Shown: positions 41,956 to 51,720, counted from the stretch's first letter. The stretch is DNA of 64,000 nucleotides from Vitreoscilla massiliensis (GCF_001457815.1 NZ_LN898221.1:1321053-1385052); one strand, 5' to 3'. The notes: a model not told the origin generated them from the sequence alone. Numbers and translations are program-made.

Positions 41956-42239
41956 AATGGCAAGGTGATGCGAAACGGTTTGATCAACACTTCTTCATAC
42001 ACACCTTCTAAGGCGAATGGGTCTTGGCCAGCCCAAGCTTCGGCCGCGTCCAAGCTGTCAAATTCAGCCACGATCAAGCTACCAGACACCCCTTCTTGCT
42101 CTGGATATGGGGTAGGACCTGCCAATACCAAACGGCCTTCCGCATTCATTTTTTCCAAGCGAGCCAAGTGGGCAGGACGATGTTGTTGGCGCAAAGCCGT
42201 GCTATCGTCTACATCAGTCGCTAAAATCATGTACAACAT
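41952..42239 (-). CDS. YciI-family protein
   Basis: A 95-residue ferredoxin-like fold protein of the YciI family: MLYMILATDVDDST, RPAHLARLEKMNAEGRLVLAGPTP (with the conserved His), SLIVAEFDSLDAAEAWAGQDPFALEGVYEEV (conserved Asp-Pro). The biochemical role is poorly defined; some relatives are dehalogenase-like. AAGGAC precedes the ATG. First gene of the yciI-bolA-parvulin unit. An ispZ homologue, often just upstream in relatives, is not seen here. Confidence 0.9.
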   Translation of the reverse strand: MLYMILATDVDDSTALRQQHRPAHLARLEKMNAEGRLVLAGPTPYPEQEGVSGSLIVAEFDSLDAAEAWAGQDPFALEGVYEEVLIKPFRITLPL

Positions 42240-42837
42240 GTGTTTGTCCTTATCTTAATCGTGCTTATCGGCTTGATTGCTGGCGCGCATCTCAATCCAA
42301 GTCCTCATGCACCGCCGCAAAAATTCGATGTTACAGCACTTGCCTTGATAGATAAAGAGTCTCAGCCTCGCACAGGCGCTCTTAAGCCCGTCCTGCTTGA
42401 TAGCAGCAAAAGCAGATTTTCAAAACCGCATCGTTTGTGAATATCTGGCACTGTTGCAAACATGCCAAAGCTTCCGCTGTCTTTGGCACTTTTTTGTATG
42501 GTTTTGTAGCGCATGGCGAGCGCAAAAACAGCGACTCTTGTGTACCGTCAATGCGGCCTGTAAAGTTTTTACCTAAAATAGCGGCGCAGTCAGAGCCAGC
42601 ACTGCCATACTGAAACTGTGGTATTTTAGAAACAGAAACTGCTCTATGTTGTAGCAATCACAATACAATACGCACGCAATCCATCAAGGATTACCCGTTT
42701 CGCGTACAGTTAATGTTAAGCTAACATACCAATAATAAATATACGTTAAAATGACGCCGAGATTTGTGGTCGAACTTGTGCGTCTTGGTTTGGATTTACA
42801 CACTATATTAATGTATAGATACAACGACTGAGGGATT
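42240..42837. other. Intergenic region between yciI and fimV
   Basis: About 600 bases without a confident gene. It holds an orphan plus-strand rho-independent terminator (42463-42495), one uptake sequence at about 42553, and an AT-rich stretch at 42720-42830 that should contain the fimV promoter. A 66-codon frame at 42240-42440 with a hydrophobic start would overlap the yciI leader; I do not call it a gene, but see the findings. Confidence 0.6.
42463..42495 (+). terminator. Orphan rho-independent terminator, plus strand
   Basis: TGCCAAAG (42463-42470) pairs exactly with CTTTGGCA (42481-42488), followed by C and a run of six T. No confident plus-strand gene ends upstream; possible sources are a small RNA or the doubtful 66-codon frame at 42240-42440. 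Confidence 0.7.
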
Positions 42838-45800
42838 ATGTCTAAATCGAATATGAATTTAAAACTGGTAACAGGTTTGTTGGTGGCCAGCGGCTCTACG
42901 GTTGCGGTCGCGTCCATGAACAATCTGGATGTGCAATCCAATCTGGGGGAACAATTCTCTGGATCTATTGTGGTTACCGGTCCGACAGCGCAGGAGATTT
43001 TAAAATCTCCTTCTTCCATCAGCGTTTCAGGTGCACCTGTTTCTGCTCGCGTGAGCAAACAAGGTTCTGCCGCCGTCATTCATTTGCGCTCCAGTGTGCC
43101 GATTAATGACCCCGTCTTGCGCTTGAAAGTACAGGCCGGCTCAGAAAGCCGCCAGTATTCGGCCATCATAGACCCGAAAAATACGGTGCACCAAAGTGCA
43201 CAAGTCAACCCAGCCAAAGCCATCCCTCACCCACCGGCATTGGCCAGCAACAACCAAGCAGCGACCAAACCCACTGCAACACCAAGCAACAAAGCCGCCG
43301 CGCCCAAACCCGCGCAGCGCACCATCCAAAACAACCGCCCGCATACGCCTACTGTGGCAGCGCCTGGCAACATCGCCATTGCTGAGCAATACAAAGTTCA
43401 GGCCAAAGACAATATTTTTGAGATTGCCCGCCGCTACCAACCAGATGGTTTGAGCACTGCCCAAACCGTGCAAGCCTTGATGCGCGCCAATCCGCAAGCA
43501 TTCCGCAATCACAATCCAAACTTGCTCTACGGCGATGCAACCTTAAAAATCCCGTCTGCCGATGCCATGCACCAACTGGCCAAAGGCCGCTCGGCCAAAA
43601 CCGTGGCCGCAGCAGCCACTGCAGCAACAGCCGCCGTGGCAACGGGCAGCACCACCACAACCGCACCAACGACCAACGCCGAAACGCCTGCTGATGTGGC
43701 TGCGATTGAAAAACAGTTGGCCGAATTGGAACAGCAAAAAGCCCAATTGGAAAAACAATTGGCACAAGCACAACAAGCCAGTGCCACAGCTGAAGCCACT
43801 CCACCTGCTGTGGCCGCTTCTACGCCTGTGGCTGCCAGCACGCCAGCTACCGTAACCGCATCCGCTCCTGTGGTTGCCCAACCTAAAGTAGCGCCACCAC
43901 CAGCACCGATTCCTGTGCCTGAAGAAAAAGGCATCATGGACTTGCTGATAGACTACTTGCCATACTTGGCTGCTGGTTTGGTGGCCTTGTTGTTATTGGC
44001 GATGTTGATTGTGCGCTCACGCAAAAAAGCCGCAGCAGAAAGTTTTGCCGAAATCGATGATGGCAATGACGATGCGGTTGAAATCTTCAATTTTGACGAT
44101 GCGCCTTTGGACACACCCAAAGCGACCTTGGCTGACGCTGATGATGCCAACAACCAATTGACTGCGGCTGAATTGGCTGCCTTGGATTCTTTCAATCCAC
44201 AAGAAGAAAAAGCCTTCCACCAATCCACAGCCAAACCAACGGCTGCGCCTAAAGCCGATGGATTAAGCAAAGGCGCAACTGCCTTAGTGGGCGGCGCTGC
44301 GGTTGCCGCCGCGGCGCATGCGGCCAGCGACGACTTCATGCCCAGCGATGAAGAATTGGCACAATATGCACAACCCAATGCCACTGCTGCACCTGCTGCC
44401 GATGATTTCAATTTGGATGACTTGGACGCCTTGCTCAAACAAGGTGAAGTGGAAAGCGAAGCCATTGTTAGCACCGCCGCCGCGCCTGCTGAGACCAATG
44501 AAGACTTTAATTTTGACTTTGATGTTAATGAGCTGGCACAGAATAACAATCTGAACCTCACCAGTCCTGCGTTCGACTTCCCTGATTTTGAAACTGTGGC
44601 GGAAGCACCAGTAGCGACCCATTTGCCACAGGTTGAAGATGTTAACTTCAACGATTTTGAAGCCGAAGTGATTGCGACACCAGCGCCTAGCAGCGAATTC
44701 AATTTGGATTTGGGCGCTGTGGCCTTGGGTGCTGCCGGTGTGGCTGCTGCCAGCCACCTCAGCCAAGATGAGCCGCAAGCTGCGGTCAATGAAGGCCTGA
44801 CCTTAAGCCAAGATGACATCAATGCCATCAATTTCGATGACTTTGCCCCAGCCAGCATGGACATCAGCAATACCACTGCTGCCGATGCGGCCTTGGACAT
44901 CGATGCCTTGTTCCAAGCAGAAACCGAAACCAGCGAACCGCAACATGAGGTGGTGAGCAAGTTCAACAGCATTTCTATGGACAGCGGCCATGAATTGGCA
45001 TTTGACGACAATTTTGATTTGAACTTTGATGAGTTGTTGAGCGTAGACGACACTGCCAGCACCAGCAGCACGGTAGTTGACGACACCCCAGCCTACACAC
45101 CAGAAGAAATCACCTTTGATACCGTGCTAGAAACGCCAGTAGTAGAAGCCGCGCCAGTGGTGGCTGCTGTGGTAGAAGAAAGCAAGCCAGCACAAGCGTG
45201 GGCAGGTACGGGTAATTTTGGTAACCGCATAGTGGAAGAAACTGCCGTGGTGGCAGCACCAGCCGAAGCTGCGGCTGAACAAGCATTTGATTTGGACTTC
45301 ACCACTACCGACAGCACGCCGGTAGTTGAAGCAAGCCCTGCCGCGAGCGAAGAAGTGGCCTTCGCCACTGACGACATCATGTCTTTTGACTTGGATGCCT
45401 TAAGCACCGAAGCGGCTCAAACGGATGCTGTCGCAGCTGTAGCCAGCACTGAAACCCAAGCCGATGCCTTAAGCTTTGACTTGAATGATTTGAACTTGGA
45501 TGCACCTGTAGTTGAAACCACAGTTGCTGCGGTTGAAACCCAAGCCGACGATTTGAGCTTTGACTTGAGCGACTTGAACTTGGATGTGCCTGCAGCAGAA
45601 ACCGCTGCCGTTGCCATCGAAGACAAAGCCGACGACTTGAGTTTTGATTTGGATGCCTTAAGCCTAGACACTACCGTGACTGAGCCAGCCATCCAACCTG
45701 CACCAACAGCCACACCAGACAGCACCCACAATTTCGACTTTAGCTTGGATGATGTCAGTGCCGACTTGAACACTGCTACCAGCAGTGTCGTAGAGGCTCC

Positions 45801-46206
45801 TGCAGCAGCAGACAGCAACTTCTCATTGGACGAATTCAACTTGGATGAATTCGCCTCAGTAGAAACCCCTGCTGCCGTCAATGCATTGGCCGAAACACCA
45901 GCCGTACCTGAAATTGACTTCAGCTTGGACAACTTGAGTTTGGATGCTGCACCTGAGATGGCTGCTGCGGAAGTTGCGGAAGTGGCTGCACCGGTTGCAG
46001 CAGTGACTGAAGTGGCCGCAACTGTGCCTGATGACAATTTGGTCTTGCAAACCTTGCAACACACCCAAGACGCGAAATTGGATTTGGCGCAGATGTACAT
46101 TGAAATCGGTGACAAAGATGCCGCAGCTAACATCTTGGTAGACTTGATGGAAAATGGCAGCAACGATGCCGCTGAACGTGCCCAGAAACTGTATCAAGCC
46201 TTGTAA
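42838..46206 (+). CDS. fimV: FimV/TspA-like inner-membrane hub protein
   Basis: A 1122-residue protein homologous in architecture to Pseudomonas FimV and Neisseria TspA, which organise type IV pili or pole signalling. The FimV N terminus comes first: a signal segment, then LDVQSNLGEQFSGSIVV. A LysM domain follows (YKVQAKDNIFEIARRY ... LLYGDATLKIPS, about 185-240), which binds peptidoglycan. A coiled coil (IEKQLAELEQQKAQLEKQL, about 285-310), a Pro/Ala linker, a transmembrane helix (LPYLAAGLVALLLLAMLIV, about 372-390) and a very long acidic cytoplasmic region with repeated LSFDLxDLNLD motifs come next. The protein ends in the conserved FimV TPR (KLDLAQMYIEIGDKDAAANI, last 50 residues). GAGGGATT precedes the ATG. 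Confidence 0.93.
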   Translation: MSKSNMNLKLVTGLLVASGSTVAVASMNNLDVQSNLGEQFSGSIVVTGPTAQEILKSPSSISVSGAPVSARVSKQGSAAVIHLRSSVPINDPVLRLKVQAGSESRQYSAIIDPKNTVHQSAQVNPAKAIPHPPALASNNQAATKPTATPSNKAAAPKPAQRTIQNNRPHTPTVAAPGNIAIAEQYKVQAKDNIFEIARRYQPDGLSTAQTVQALMRANPQAFRNHNPNLLYGDATLKIPSADAMHQLAKGRSAKTVAAAATAATAAVATGSTTTTAPTTNAETPADVAAIEKQLAELEQQKAQLEKQLAQAQQASATAEATPPAVAASTPVAASTPATVTASAPVVAQPKVAPPPAPIPVPEEKGIMDLLIDYLPYLAAGLVALLLLAMLIVRSRKKAAAESFAEIDDGNDDAVEIFNFDDAPLDTPKATLADADDANNQLTAAELAALDSFNPQEEKAFHQSTAKPTAAPKADGLSKGATALVGGAAVAAAAHAASDDFMPSDEELAQYAQPNATAAPAADDFNLDDLDALLKQGEVESEAIVSTAAAPAETNEDFNFDFDVNELAQNNNLNLTSPAFDFPDFETVAEAPVATHLPQVEDVNFNDFEAEVIATPAPSSEFNLDLGAVALGAAGVAAASHLSQDEPQAAVNEGLTLSQDDINAINFDDFAPASMDISNTTAADAALDIDALFQAETETSEPQHEVVSKFNSISMDSGHELAFDDNFDLNFDELLSVDDTASTSSTVVDDTPAYTPEEITFDTVLETPVVEAAPVVAAVVEESKPAQAWAGTGNFGNRIVEETAVVAAPAEAAAEQAFDLDFTTTDSTPVVEASPAASEEVAFATDDIMSFDLDALSTEAAQTDAVAAVASTETQADALSFDLNDLNLDAPVVETTVAAVETQADDLSFDLSDLNLDVPAAETAAVAIEDKADDLSFDLDALSLDTTVTEPAIQPAPTATPDSTHNFDFSLDDVSADLNTATSSVVEAPAAADSNFSLDEFNLDEFASVETPAAVNALAETPAVPEIDFSLDNLSLDAAPEMAAAEVAEVAAPVAAVTEVAATVPDDNLVLQTLQHTQDAKLDLAQMYIEIGDKDAAANILVDLMENGSNDAAERAQKLYQAL

Positions 46207-46232
46207 ACACATTTACAGGCCGCATTAACAAC

Positions 46233-46258
46233 AAAACCGCTCTTTCGAGCGGTTTTTT
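46233..46258 (+). terminator. Rho-independent terminator of fimV
   Basis: AAAACCGCTC, loop TTTC, GAGCGGTTTTTT. A classical terminator, 27 bases after the stop. A single uptake sequence lies in between (about 46212). Confidence 0.92.
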
Positions 46259-46287
46259 ATTGGTTGGGCTGCACAATATTATCGCTA

Positions 46288-47598
46288 TCAAGCCGCCACG
46301 ATTTTGCGTTGCCATGCTTCGGCATTGGCCAAAATTTCCGCCTGATCCAAACGCGTCAACACACGGTTTTGCACCACTGCCTCGCCGTTCACCCACACAT
46401 GCGACACCTGATTGCGATCGGCCGCATACACCAAGTGTGAAATCGGATCGAACACAGGTTGAGTGGCAATCGCTGACAAATCCACTGCAATCATGTCGGC
46501 TTGTTTGCCCGCTTCCAAGGAGCCGATTTTATCGCCCAAATGCAAGGCTTTGGCACCATTGATGGTGGCCATTTTCAACACATCATAGGCTTTGACATCG
46601 GTTGGGTTTTGGCTAAAGCCTTTGGCAATCAAAGCCCCCAAACGCATGTCGGCAAACATGTCCAATTTGTTATTGGAAGCAGCGCCATCGGTGCCCAAAC
46701 CAACATTCACACCGGCATCGAGCATGGCCTGTATCGGCGCACAGCCCGAAGCCAGTTTCATATTAGAAGCCGGATTGTGAGCGACGCTGATGCCACGCTC
46801 TGCCGCCAAAGCCACTTCTTCGACATTGGTGTGCACCATGTGCGCGGCAATCAAACGTGGGTTTAACACCCCCAAACCATCCAAACGTGCCAATGGGCGC
46901 TTGCCATGTTCCGACACCGAGCTTTCCACTTCAAACGCGGTTTCGTGGATGTGGCAATGAATCAACCAATCGTGTTTGTCGGCCAAGTCCACCACGGTGC
47001 GGAAGGTATCGTCGGACACGGTATACGGCGCATGCGGTGCCCACACAAACTGTACCAATTCCTCACCGGTAAACTCTTGCGCTTCGGCCAATGATTTTTC
47101 AATGTATTGCGCCGAGTTTTGCGCATAATTGGTGGGGAATTCCAAAATACTGCAACCGACAAACGTGCGCATGCCTGCTTTCAGGCCAGCACGGGCTACG
47201 GCACCATGGTAGAAATACATGTCGTTAATGGTGGTGGTGCCACCCAGCAACATCTCAGCCATCGCCAACACCGAACCATCGTGTACAAACGCATCACTGA
47301 CGTGTTTGCCTTCGGCTGGCCAAATGTGGTTATTAAGCCAATCCATCAAAGCCAAGTCATCGGCCAAACCGCGCAATAAAGTCATGGCACTGTGACCATG
47401 CAAATTCACCAAACCGGGCATCAACACATGTTGGGGCAGATGCAAGGTTTCATCGGCGACGATGGTTTGGGCTTGTTCGGCAGTCACAATCGCCTCAATG
47501 TGCGCATCTTTTAACACCAACACATGGTCGCGCAACACCAATGGCTCATCCGCCATGGGCAAAATCCAACCTGCATGAATAAGAGTGGTACGGCTCAT
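46288..47598 (-). CDS. mtaD: 5-methylthioadenosine/S-adenosylhomocysteine deaminase-type amidohydrolase
   Basis: A 436-residue zinc amidohydrolase of the MtaD/TRZ/ATZ family. The metal motif LVNLHGHSAMTLLRG has H67 and H69; HCHIHETAFEVE supplies the middle His and Glu, AAHMVH another, and LGTDGAASNNKLDMFADMR the final Asp. The N- and C-terminal beta-sandwich halves (LIHAGWILPM, VWVNGEAVV) frame the barrel. Related enzymes deaminate methylthioadenosine or adenosylhomocysteine. It lies 12 bases after the glycosyltransferase gene and is probably co-transcribed with it. Confidence 0.9.
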   Translation of the reverse strand: MSRTTLIHAGWILPMADEPLVLRDHVLVLKDAHIEAIVTAEQAQTIVADETLHLPQHVLMPGLVNLHGHSAMTLLRGLADDLALMDWLNNHIWPAEGKHVSDAFVHDGSVLAMAEMLLGGTTTINDMYFYHGAVARAGLKAGMRTFVGCSILEFPTNYAQNSAQYIEKSLAEAQEFTGEELVQFVWAPHAPYTVSDDTFRTVVDLADKHDWLIHCHIHETAFEVESSVSEHGKRPLARLDGLGVLNPRLIAAHMVHTNVEEVALAAERGISVAHNPASNMKLASGCAPIQAMLDAGVNVGLGTDGAASNNKLDMFADMRLGALIAKGFSQNPTDVKAYDVLKMATINGAKALHLGDKIGSLEAGKQADMIAVDLSAIATQPVFDPISHLVYAADRNQVSHVWVNGEAVVQNRVLTRLDQAEILANAEAWQRKIVAA

Positions 47599-47610
47599 AC
47601 TGCTTCCCTT

Positions 47611-49287
47611 TTAAAATAAGGCATCAAACTGTTGTTTGTGCACCAAAACAAAATGTTCATAATCTTCACGCGGTCTGTGGCCTTGCCACAGAATTTGCCA
47701 ACCGCCCGCCACTTGCGCATCATCGGCCTTCAATTGCAGCAAGCGATAATGACAGGCTTGCGCGTCTTCCATATTGATGTTCACGCTGCTGTACGCCTGC
47801 CATGCCAATACGCCCGCCTTATTGTCTTTGGCATTGATGTAGAGGCAATCGCTGCCGTTTTGCAAACGCTGCAAGGTATTGGGATGTAAGGCAGCTTCAA
47901 ACTGCGTCACTACCGGCCTGTAACTTTTGGCCGCATCCAACCATGGCAAAAACAGCGTCATCAACAGGCTCCACCCCAAAGTCATGCCCGCTGCCCAGTT
48001 GGTCACCGCTTGGCGACCGCGCACATGTTTGCGCGTTACCGCCCACAGCCACAACAAAGTAAACAACAAGGCGATGGTGATGGGGAAATAATCAAAATCA
48101 GGATGATAATACGGGCTGAAATACGCCGAACGCTCGGCCAATTTGGCCGGCCAGCCAAAATTCATCGCCGCAAAACCCAACCACAAGAAAATGGCCAAAG
48201 CGCCAAACAACATCACCCCGAACCAATTCAAAAACGACACCGCCCCGCGGCGCAAAGAATCCAATTGTGCCGCACCCAATACCGCCAACGGCAACAGCAA
48301 AATCAAGGCATTTTCGGTATAGGTTTCACGCATCAAACCCAACCACAACACCCCGATTAACAACCACACCCCACACACTTGCCAAACGCGGTGGTCGACC
48401 TTGTCGCGTTTCATAAACGTCCACACCGCCAAAGGCCACGCCGGAAACACATACCACAAAGCCACTTCAAAATAATAGCCAAATTCATGCCCAAGAACGC
48501 TGTGGTTCCATCCGCCAAAGCCACCAAACGCATAGTGTTGCCACCACACGGCAAACGCCGCTGGATTGGATTGGTACATCGCATACGGCCACACACACAA
48601 TACCGGTACCGCCATCAGCAAGGCCATAACCAAGATCATCGCATAGCGGCGGCTGCGCCAGCGCGCAAATACCAACATGCTGATGGCGATGATGATGACC
48701 AGAAACAACTCACTCAAACTGGAAGAAAGAAACACCCACACCCAGCCCAAAGCCAAGCCAAAGCCCGCCCAAGCCGTGTGGTCATTGGCACGCGTCATCG
48801 CATACAAACTCATGGCAAAACCAGCAAACGTGATTGCCCAAGCATCCATGCGGTGCCCCGCCAACATCAAGCCCACGCAGCCTATCAGGATTAACACCAC
48901 ACTGCGGCCATGACGCCGACCCAATAAATGCCTGCCCGCACCACCTGCACAAGCCAAGCCTATGCTCATGAAAATCACCGTAGTCAAACGGATGGCGGTA
49001 AATTCACTCATCAACCACGGTGATAAAGCGGCCTGTAACACACTGCCCACCCACACATACAGCGGTGGCTGCTCCACATACACTTGCCCTGCCACTTCCG
49101 GCACCCATACATTGCCACCAGCGAGCAACGACTGAATCGCCGCATGCAAAACCGGTTCATTGGGCTTCCACAAATCATGGTCTATGATGCCGGGCCACAA
49201 CCACACAAAGGCCAACAACAACAGCAACCACGGCTTTTCTGTCGGTTTATTGGCAGGTCTGCGCTCGGGAGGGATATAAGTTAACAT
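47611..49287 (-). CDS. PMT-family membrane glycosyltransferase (ArnT-like)
   Basis: A 558-residue protein with about 11-12 helices of the GT39/GT83 superfamily, which moves sugars from polyprenyl-phosphate donors to lipid A or proteins. The first loop reads LWKPNEPVLHAAIQSLL, where a D/N-E-P-type acidic motif matches the catalytic DE region (here N-E), then QVYVEQPPLYVWVGS, the K/E-x-P-L motif. The acceptor is unknown. A C-terminal periplasmic domain of about 140 residues follows the helices. It precedes mtaD on the same strand. Confidence 0.85.
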   Translation of the reverse strand: MLTYIPPERRPANKPTEKPWLLLLLAFVWLWPGIIDHDLWKPNEPVLHAAIQSLLAGGNVWVPEVAGQVYVEQPPLYVWVGSVLQAALSPWLMSEFTAIRLTTVIFMSIGLACAGGAGRHLLGRRHGRSVVLILIGCVGLMLAGHRMDAWAITFAGFAMSLYAMTRANDHTAWAGFGLALGWVWVFLSSSLSELFLVIIIAISMLVFARWRSRRYAMILVMALLMAVPVLCVWPYAMYQSNPAAFAVWWQHYAFGGFGGWNHSVLGHEFGYYFEVALWYVFPAWPLAVWTFMKRDKVDHRVWQVCGVWLLIGVLWLGLMRETYTENALILLLPLAVLGAAQLDSLRRGAVSFLNWFGVMLFGALAIFLWLGFAAMNFGWPAKLAERSAYFSPYYHPDFDYFPITIALLFTLLWLWAVTRKHVRGRQAVTNWAAGMTLGWSLLMTLFLPWLDAAKSYRPVVTQFEAALHPNTLQRLQNGSDCLYINAKDNKAGVLAWQAYSSVNINMEDAQACHYRLLQLKADDAQVAGGWQILWQGHRPREDYEHFVLVHKQQFDALF

Positions 49288-49365
49288 CTAACATTCCGCA
49301 TAAGAATCGCCGCTCAGTGTAGCACTTTCGGCACTGTTTCCAAACTGAGCATGAAATACTGGCAA

Positions 49366-49393
49366 TAAAAAAGACAGCCTAAGCTGTCTTTTT
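49366..49393 (-). terminator. Rho-independent terminator of rpmE
   Basis: AAAAAAGACAGC and GCTGTCTTTTT enclose a short loop, with a T-tract on the minus strand, 15 bases after rpmE. Confidence 0.9.
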
Positions 49394-49407
49394 GGCAAAG
49401 TAACGAA

Positions 49408-49623
49408 TTAACGTTTGAACATATTGCCGAATTTTTGGTTGAAGCGGTCAACGCGACCTGCAGTGTCAACGATTTTTTGTTTGCCAGTGTAGAATGGATG
49501 GCATTCAGAGCAAACCTCGATGTTGAACGCTTCTTTGTCCATAGTAGATTTGGTTACAAAAGCATTGCCGCAAGAGCAAGTTACTTTAACGTCATGGTAG
49601 TTAGGTTGGATATCAGCTTTCAT
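49408..49623 (-). CDS. rpmE: Ribosomal protein bL31
   Basis: A 71-residue zinc-type L31: MKADIQPNYHDVKVTCSCGNAF with CxC, then EVCSECHPFYTGKQKIVDTAGRVDRF with CxxC, giving the zinc-binding set. Normal length. GGAAAG precedes the ATG. Single-gene unit. Confidence 0.98.
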   Translation of the reverse strand: MKADIQPNYHDVKVTCSCGNAFVTKSTMDKEAFNIEVCSECHPFYTGKQKIVDTAGRVDRFNQKFGNMFKR

Positions 49624-49719
49624 GTGCTTTCCTTGGGTGGGCGGGCATAGGGATTGTGCCTATGCTGCATTAAACGAATCAGAGATTATAGTCAAGATAT
49701 GCGACCAAATCAAGATTTT

Positions 49720-50253
49720 TCAACCCGCTGCTGTCGATTCTGACACCCATTCCCACAGTTTTGCTGGCACGCCTTTGGAATTTTGATTGAAACCAAAAAA
49801 GCGCGTGTCACCGCCGGCATTGTAAACCGCCAATACCTTACCGGTTTTGCTGTTCACCGCAATTGCCGCACTGCTGGCGCCCGCACCACGCGGATCATAA
49901 CCACTGCCGACCAACCAATCACCTTGGCGCTCCATTCGTCCCGACACCGTCAACGATTCTTTGATGCCGCCGTAAGACTTGCCGGTCAATTGTTGGAAAC
50001 GTGCTTTCCAAGGAGCGGCCTGAAACACATCATAAGGCAGCTTGCCATCCGGTTTGGCCATGCCGGCATTGGAAATTGGCCGAGTGCCACATTGGCGCTT
50101 AATCGCCGCCTCAACACCGACAACGCCCACTTCTTGCGAATCCACCGTACGGCCTACCCGCTCAGCGCACTGATCCCATTGCTGCGGCGTTTGCGCCTCG
50201 GCCCAAGAAGCCGCACCCAATACCAACAAAGCACCCAAATACACTTTCTTCAT
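49720..50253 (-). CDS. Exported protein of unknown function
   Basis: A 177-residue product with signal peptide MKKVYLGALLVLGAASWAEA. The mature part has two Cys (QWDQCAER, KRQCGTRP) about 27 residues apart, and SGYDPRGAGASSAAIAVN, KTGKVLAVYNAGGDTRFFGF. I do not recognise a family; the second half has the look of inhibitor-like or lysozyme-inhibitor-like small domains, which is a guess. The start at 50253 has AAGGAG six bases before; an ATG at 50292 is also in frame. Confidence 0.8.
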   Translation of the reverse strand: MKKVYLGALLVLGAASWAEAQTPQQWDQCAERVGRTVDSQEVGVVGVEAAIKRQCGTRPISNAGMAKPDGKLPYDVFQAAPWKARFQQLTGKSYGGIKESLTVSGRMERQGDWLVGSGYDPRGAGASSAAIAVNSKTGKVLAVYNAGGDTRFFGFNQNSKGVPAKLWEWVSESTAAG

Positions 50254-50301
50254 ATCTGTCTCCTTGTTTACAGGCCGCCTCTTGAGCTTCACATCGAAGA
50301 C

Positions 50302-51720
50302 TTATTGACGTCTCCAAGTGGTCACACCTGCTGCATCTTCTAAAATGATTCCTGCTGCGGTCAATTCATCACGGATGCGATCCGATTCGGCCCAATTTTT
50401 GGCCACACGTGCCGCTTGGCGCTCGGCAATCAACGCATCGATGGCCTCATTGCTCAAGCCATCATCGCCACCTGCGCCGCCTTGCAAGAATGCCACAGGG
50501 TCACGCTCTAACAAACCCAAAACATTGGCCAAGGCTTTTAACACACCTGCAAGGTGCGCATCATTAGACTTGTTCACTTCGGCGGCCAATTCAAACAAAA
50601 CCGCCATCGCTTCCACCGTGCCAAAGTCATCGTTCATGGCCGCAAAGAAGCGTTGCGTGTATTCATTGCTGTTGGCGTTGATGCTGACGGCTTCGGCGGC
50701 GGTGTTTTTCAACGTCGTGTACAAACGGGTTAACGCGCCTTTGGCATCGTCTAAATGCGCATCTGAGTAATTCAATGGGCTGCGGTAATGGGCGCGCAAA
50801 ATAAAGAAGCGCACCACTTCGGCATCGTATTGTTGCAAGACTTCGCGGATGGTGAAAAAGTTGCCCAAAGATTTGGACATTTTCTCGTTGTCAACGCGGA
50901 TAAAGCCATTGTGCAACCAGTATTTCACATGGCTTTGCGTGTGTTTTCCGGCCAAATCATCGTGGCTGTGGTCGCACACACCTGTGGCACCGCAGCTTTG
51001 CGCGATTTCGTTTTCATGGTGTGGGAATTGCAAATCAGCACCGCCGCCATGAATGTCAAACACGCGACCAAACATCTCTTCGCCCATGGCCGAACATTCG
51101 ATGTGCCAACCTGGACGACCATTGCCCCAAGGGCTTTCCCATGCAGGCTCGCCCGCTTTGGCCGCTTTCCACAACACAAAATCCAATGGGTCGCGTTTAA
51201 AGCTGTCGACTTCCACCCGCTCACCAGCGCGCAAATCGTTCAAAGACTTGCCGGACAATTGGCCATAAGCCGGGAATTCACGCACGGCATAATACACATC
51301 GCCATTGTCGGCAGGGTAAGCCTTGCCATTGGCAATCAAGCGCTCAATCATCGCAATCATTTGCGCGATGTGTTCGGTCGCTTTGGGCTCGATATCGGGT
51401 TTTTGTACCCCCAACGCCGCCGCATCTTCGTCCATCGCTTGAATGAAACGTGCGGTCAATTCGCCTATGGTTTCGCCATTTTGCGCCGCACGGGCAATGA
51501 TTTTGTCGTCGATGTCGGTGATGTTGCGCACATAAGTCAATGGATAGCCCGATTGGCGCAACCAACGTGCCACCATATCAAACACCACCATCACCCGCGC
51601 ATGGCCCAAGTGACAGTAGTCATACACCGTCATCCCACACACATACATGCGCACGTGATTGGGATCGAGTGGATTGAACTGTTCTTTTTGACGGGTTAAG
51701 GTGTTGTATACGGTTAACAT
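50302..51720 (-). CDS. cysS: Cysteine-tRNA ligase
   Basis: The 472-residue class I synthetase has VYVCGMTVYDYCHLGHARVMV (zinc Cys and the HIGH-equivalent HLGHAR), FTHLMDIDD-type VRNITDIDDKI, PGWHIECSAM (zinc Cys), GGGADLQFPHHENEIAQS and the KMSKS loop NEKMSKSLGNFFT. Normal length. No strong ribosome site is seen before the ATG. It precedes, in the same orientation, the unrelated exported-protein gene. Confidence 0.97.
   Translation of the reverse strand: MLTVYNTLTRQKEQFNPLDPNHVRMYVCGMTVYDYCHLGHARVMVVFDMVARWLRQSGYPLTYVRNITDIDDKIIARAAQNGETIGELTARFIQAMDEDAAALGVQKPDIEPKATEHIAQMIAMIERLIANGKAYPADNGDVYYAVREFPAYGQLSGKSLNDLRAGERVEVDSFKRDPLDFVLWKAAKAGEPAWESPWGNGRPGWHIECSAMGEEMFGRVFDIHGGGADLQFPHHENEIAQSCGATGVCDHSHDDLAGKHTQSHVKYWLHNGFIRVDNEKMSKSLGNFFTIREVLQQYDAEVVRFFILRAHYRSPLNYSDAHLDDAKGALTRLYTTLKNTAAEAVSINANSNEYTQRFFAAMNDDFGTVEAMAVLFELAAEVNKSNDAHLAGVLKALANVLGLLERDPVAFLQGGAGGDDGLSNEAIDALIAERQAARVAKNWAESDRIRDELTAAGIILEDAAGVTTWRRQ

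Noticed and set aside
42240..42440. A 66-codon frame with hydrophobic start next to yciI
   Set aside because: It starts at the base adjacent to the divergent yciI ATG, lacks a ribosome site, and overlaps the yciI leader. Kept as a weak alternative because a terminator follows.
42382..42657. A possible transposase remnant upstream of fimV
   Set aside because: The minus-strand frame has a few residues reminiscent of IS5-type transposases, but no DDE motif or inverted ends; not convincing.
43953..45086. A 377-codon open frame antisense to fimV
   Set aside because: It mirrors the low-complexity Ala/Asp-rich fimV frame, with a Ser/Lys-rich nonsense composition and no ribosome site. Length comes from codon bias, not selection.
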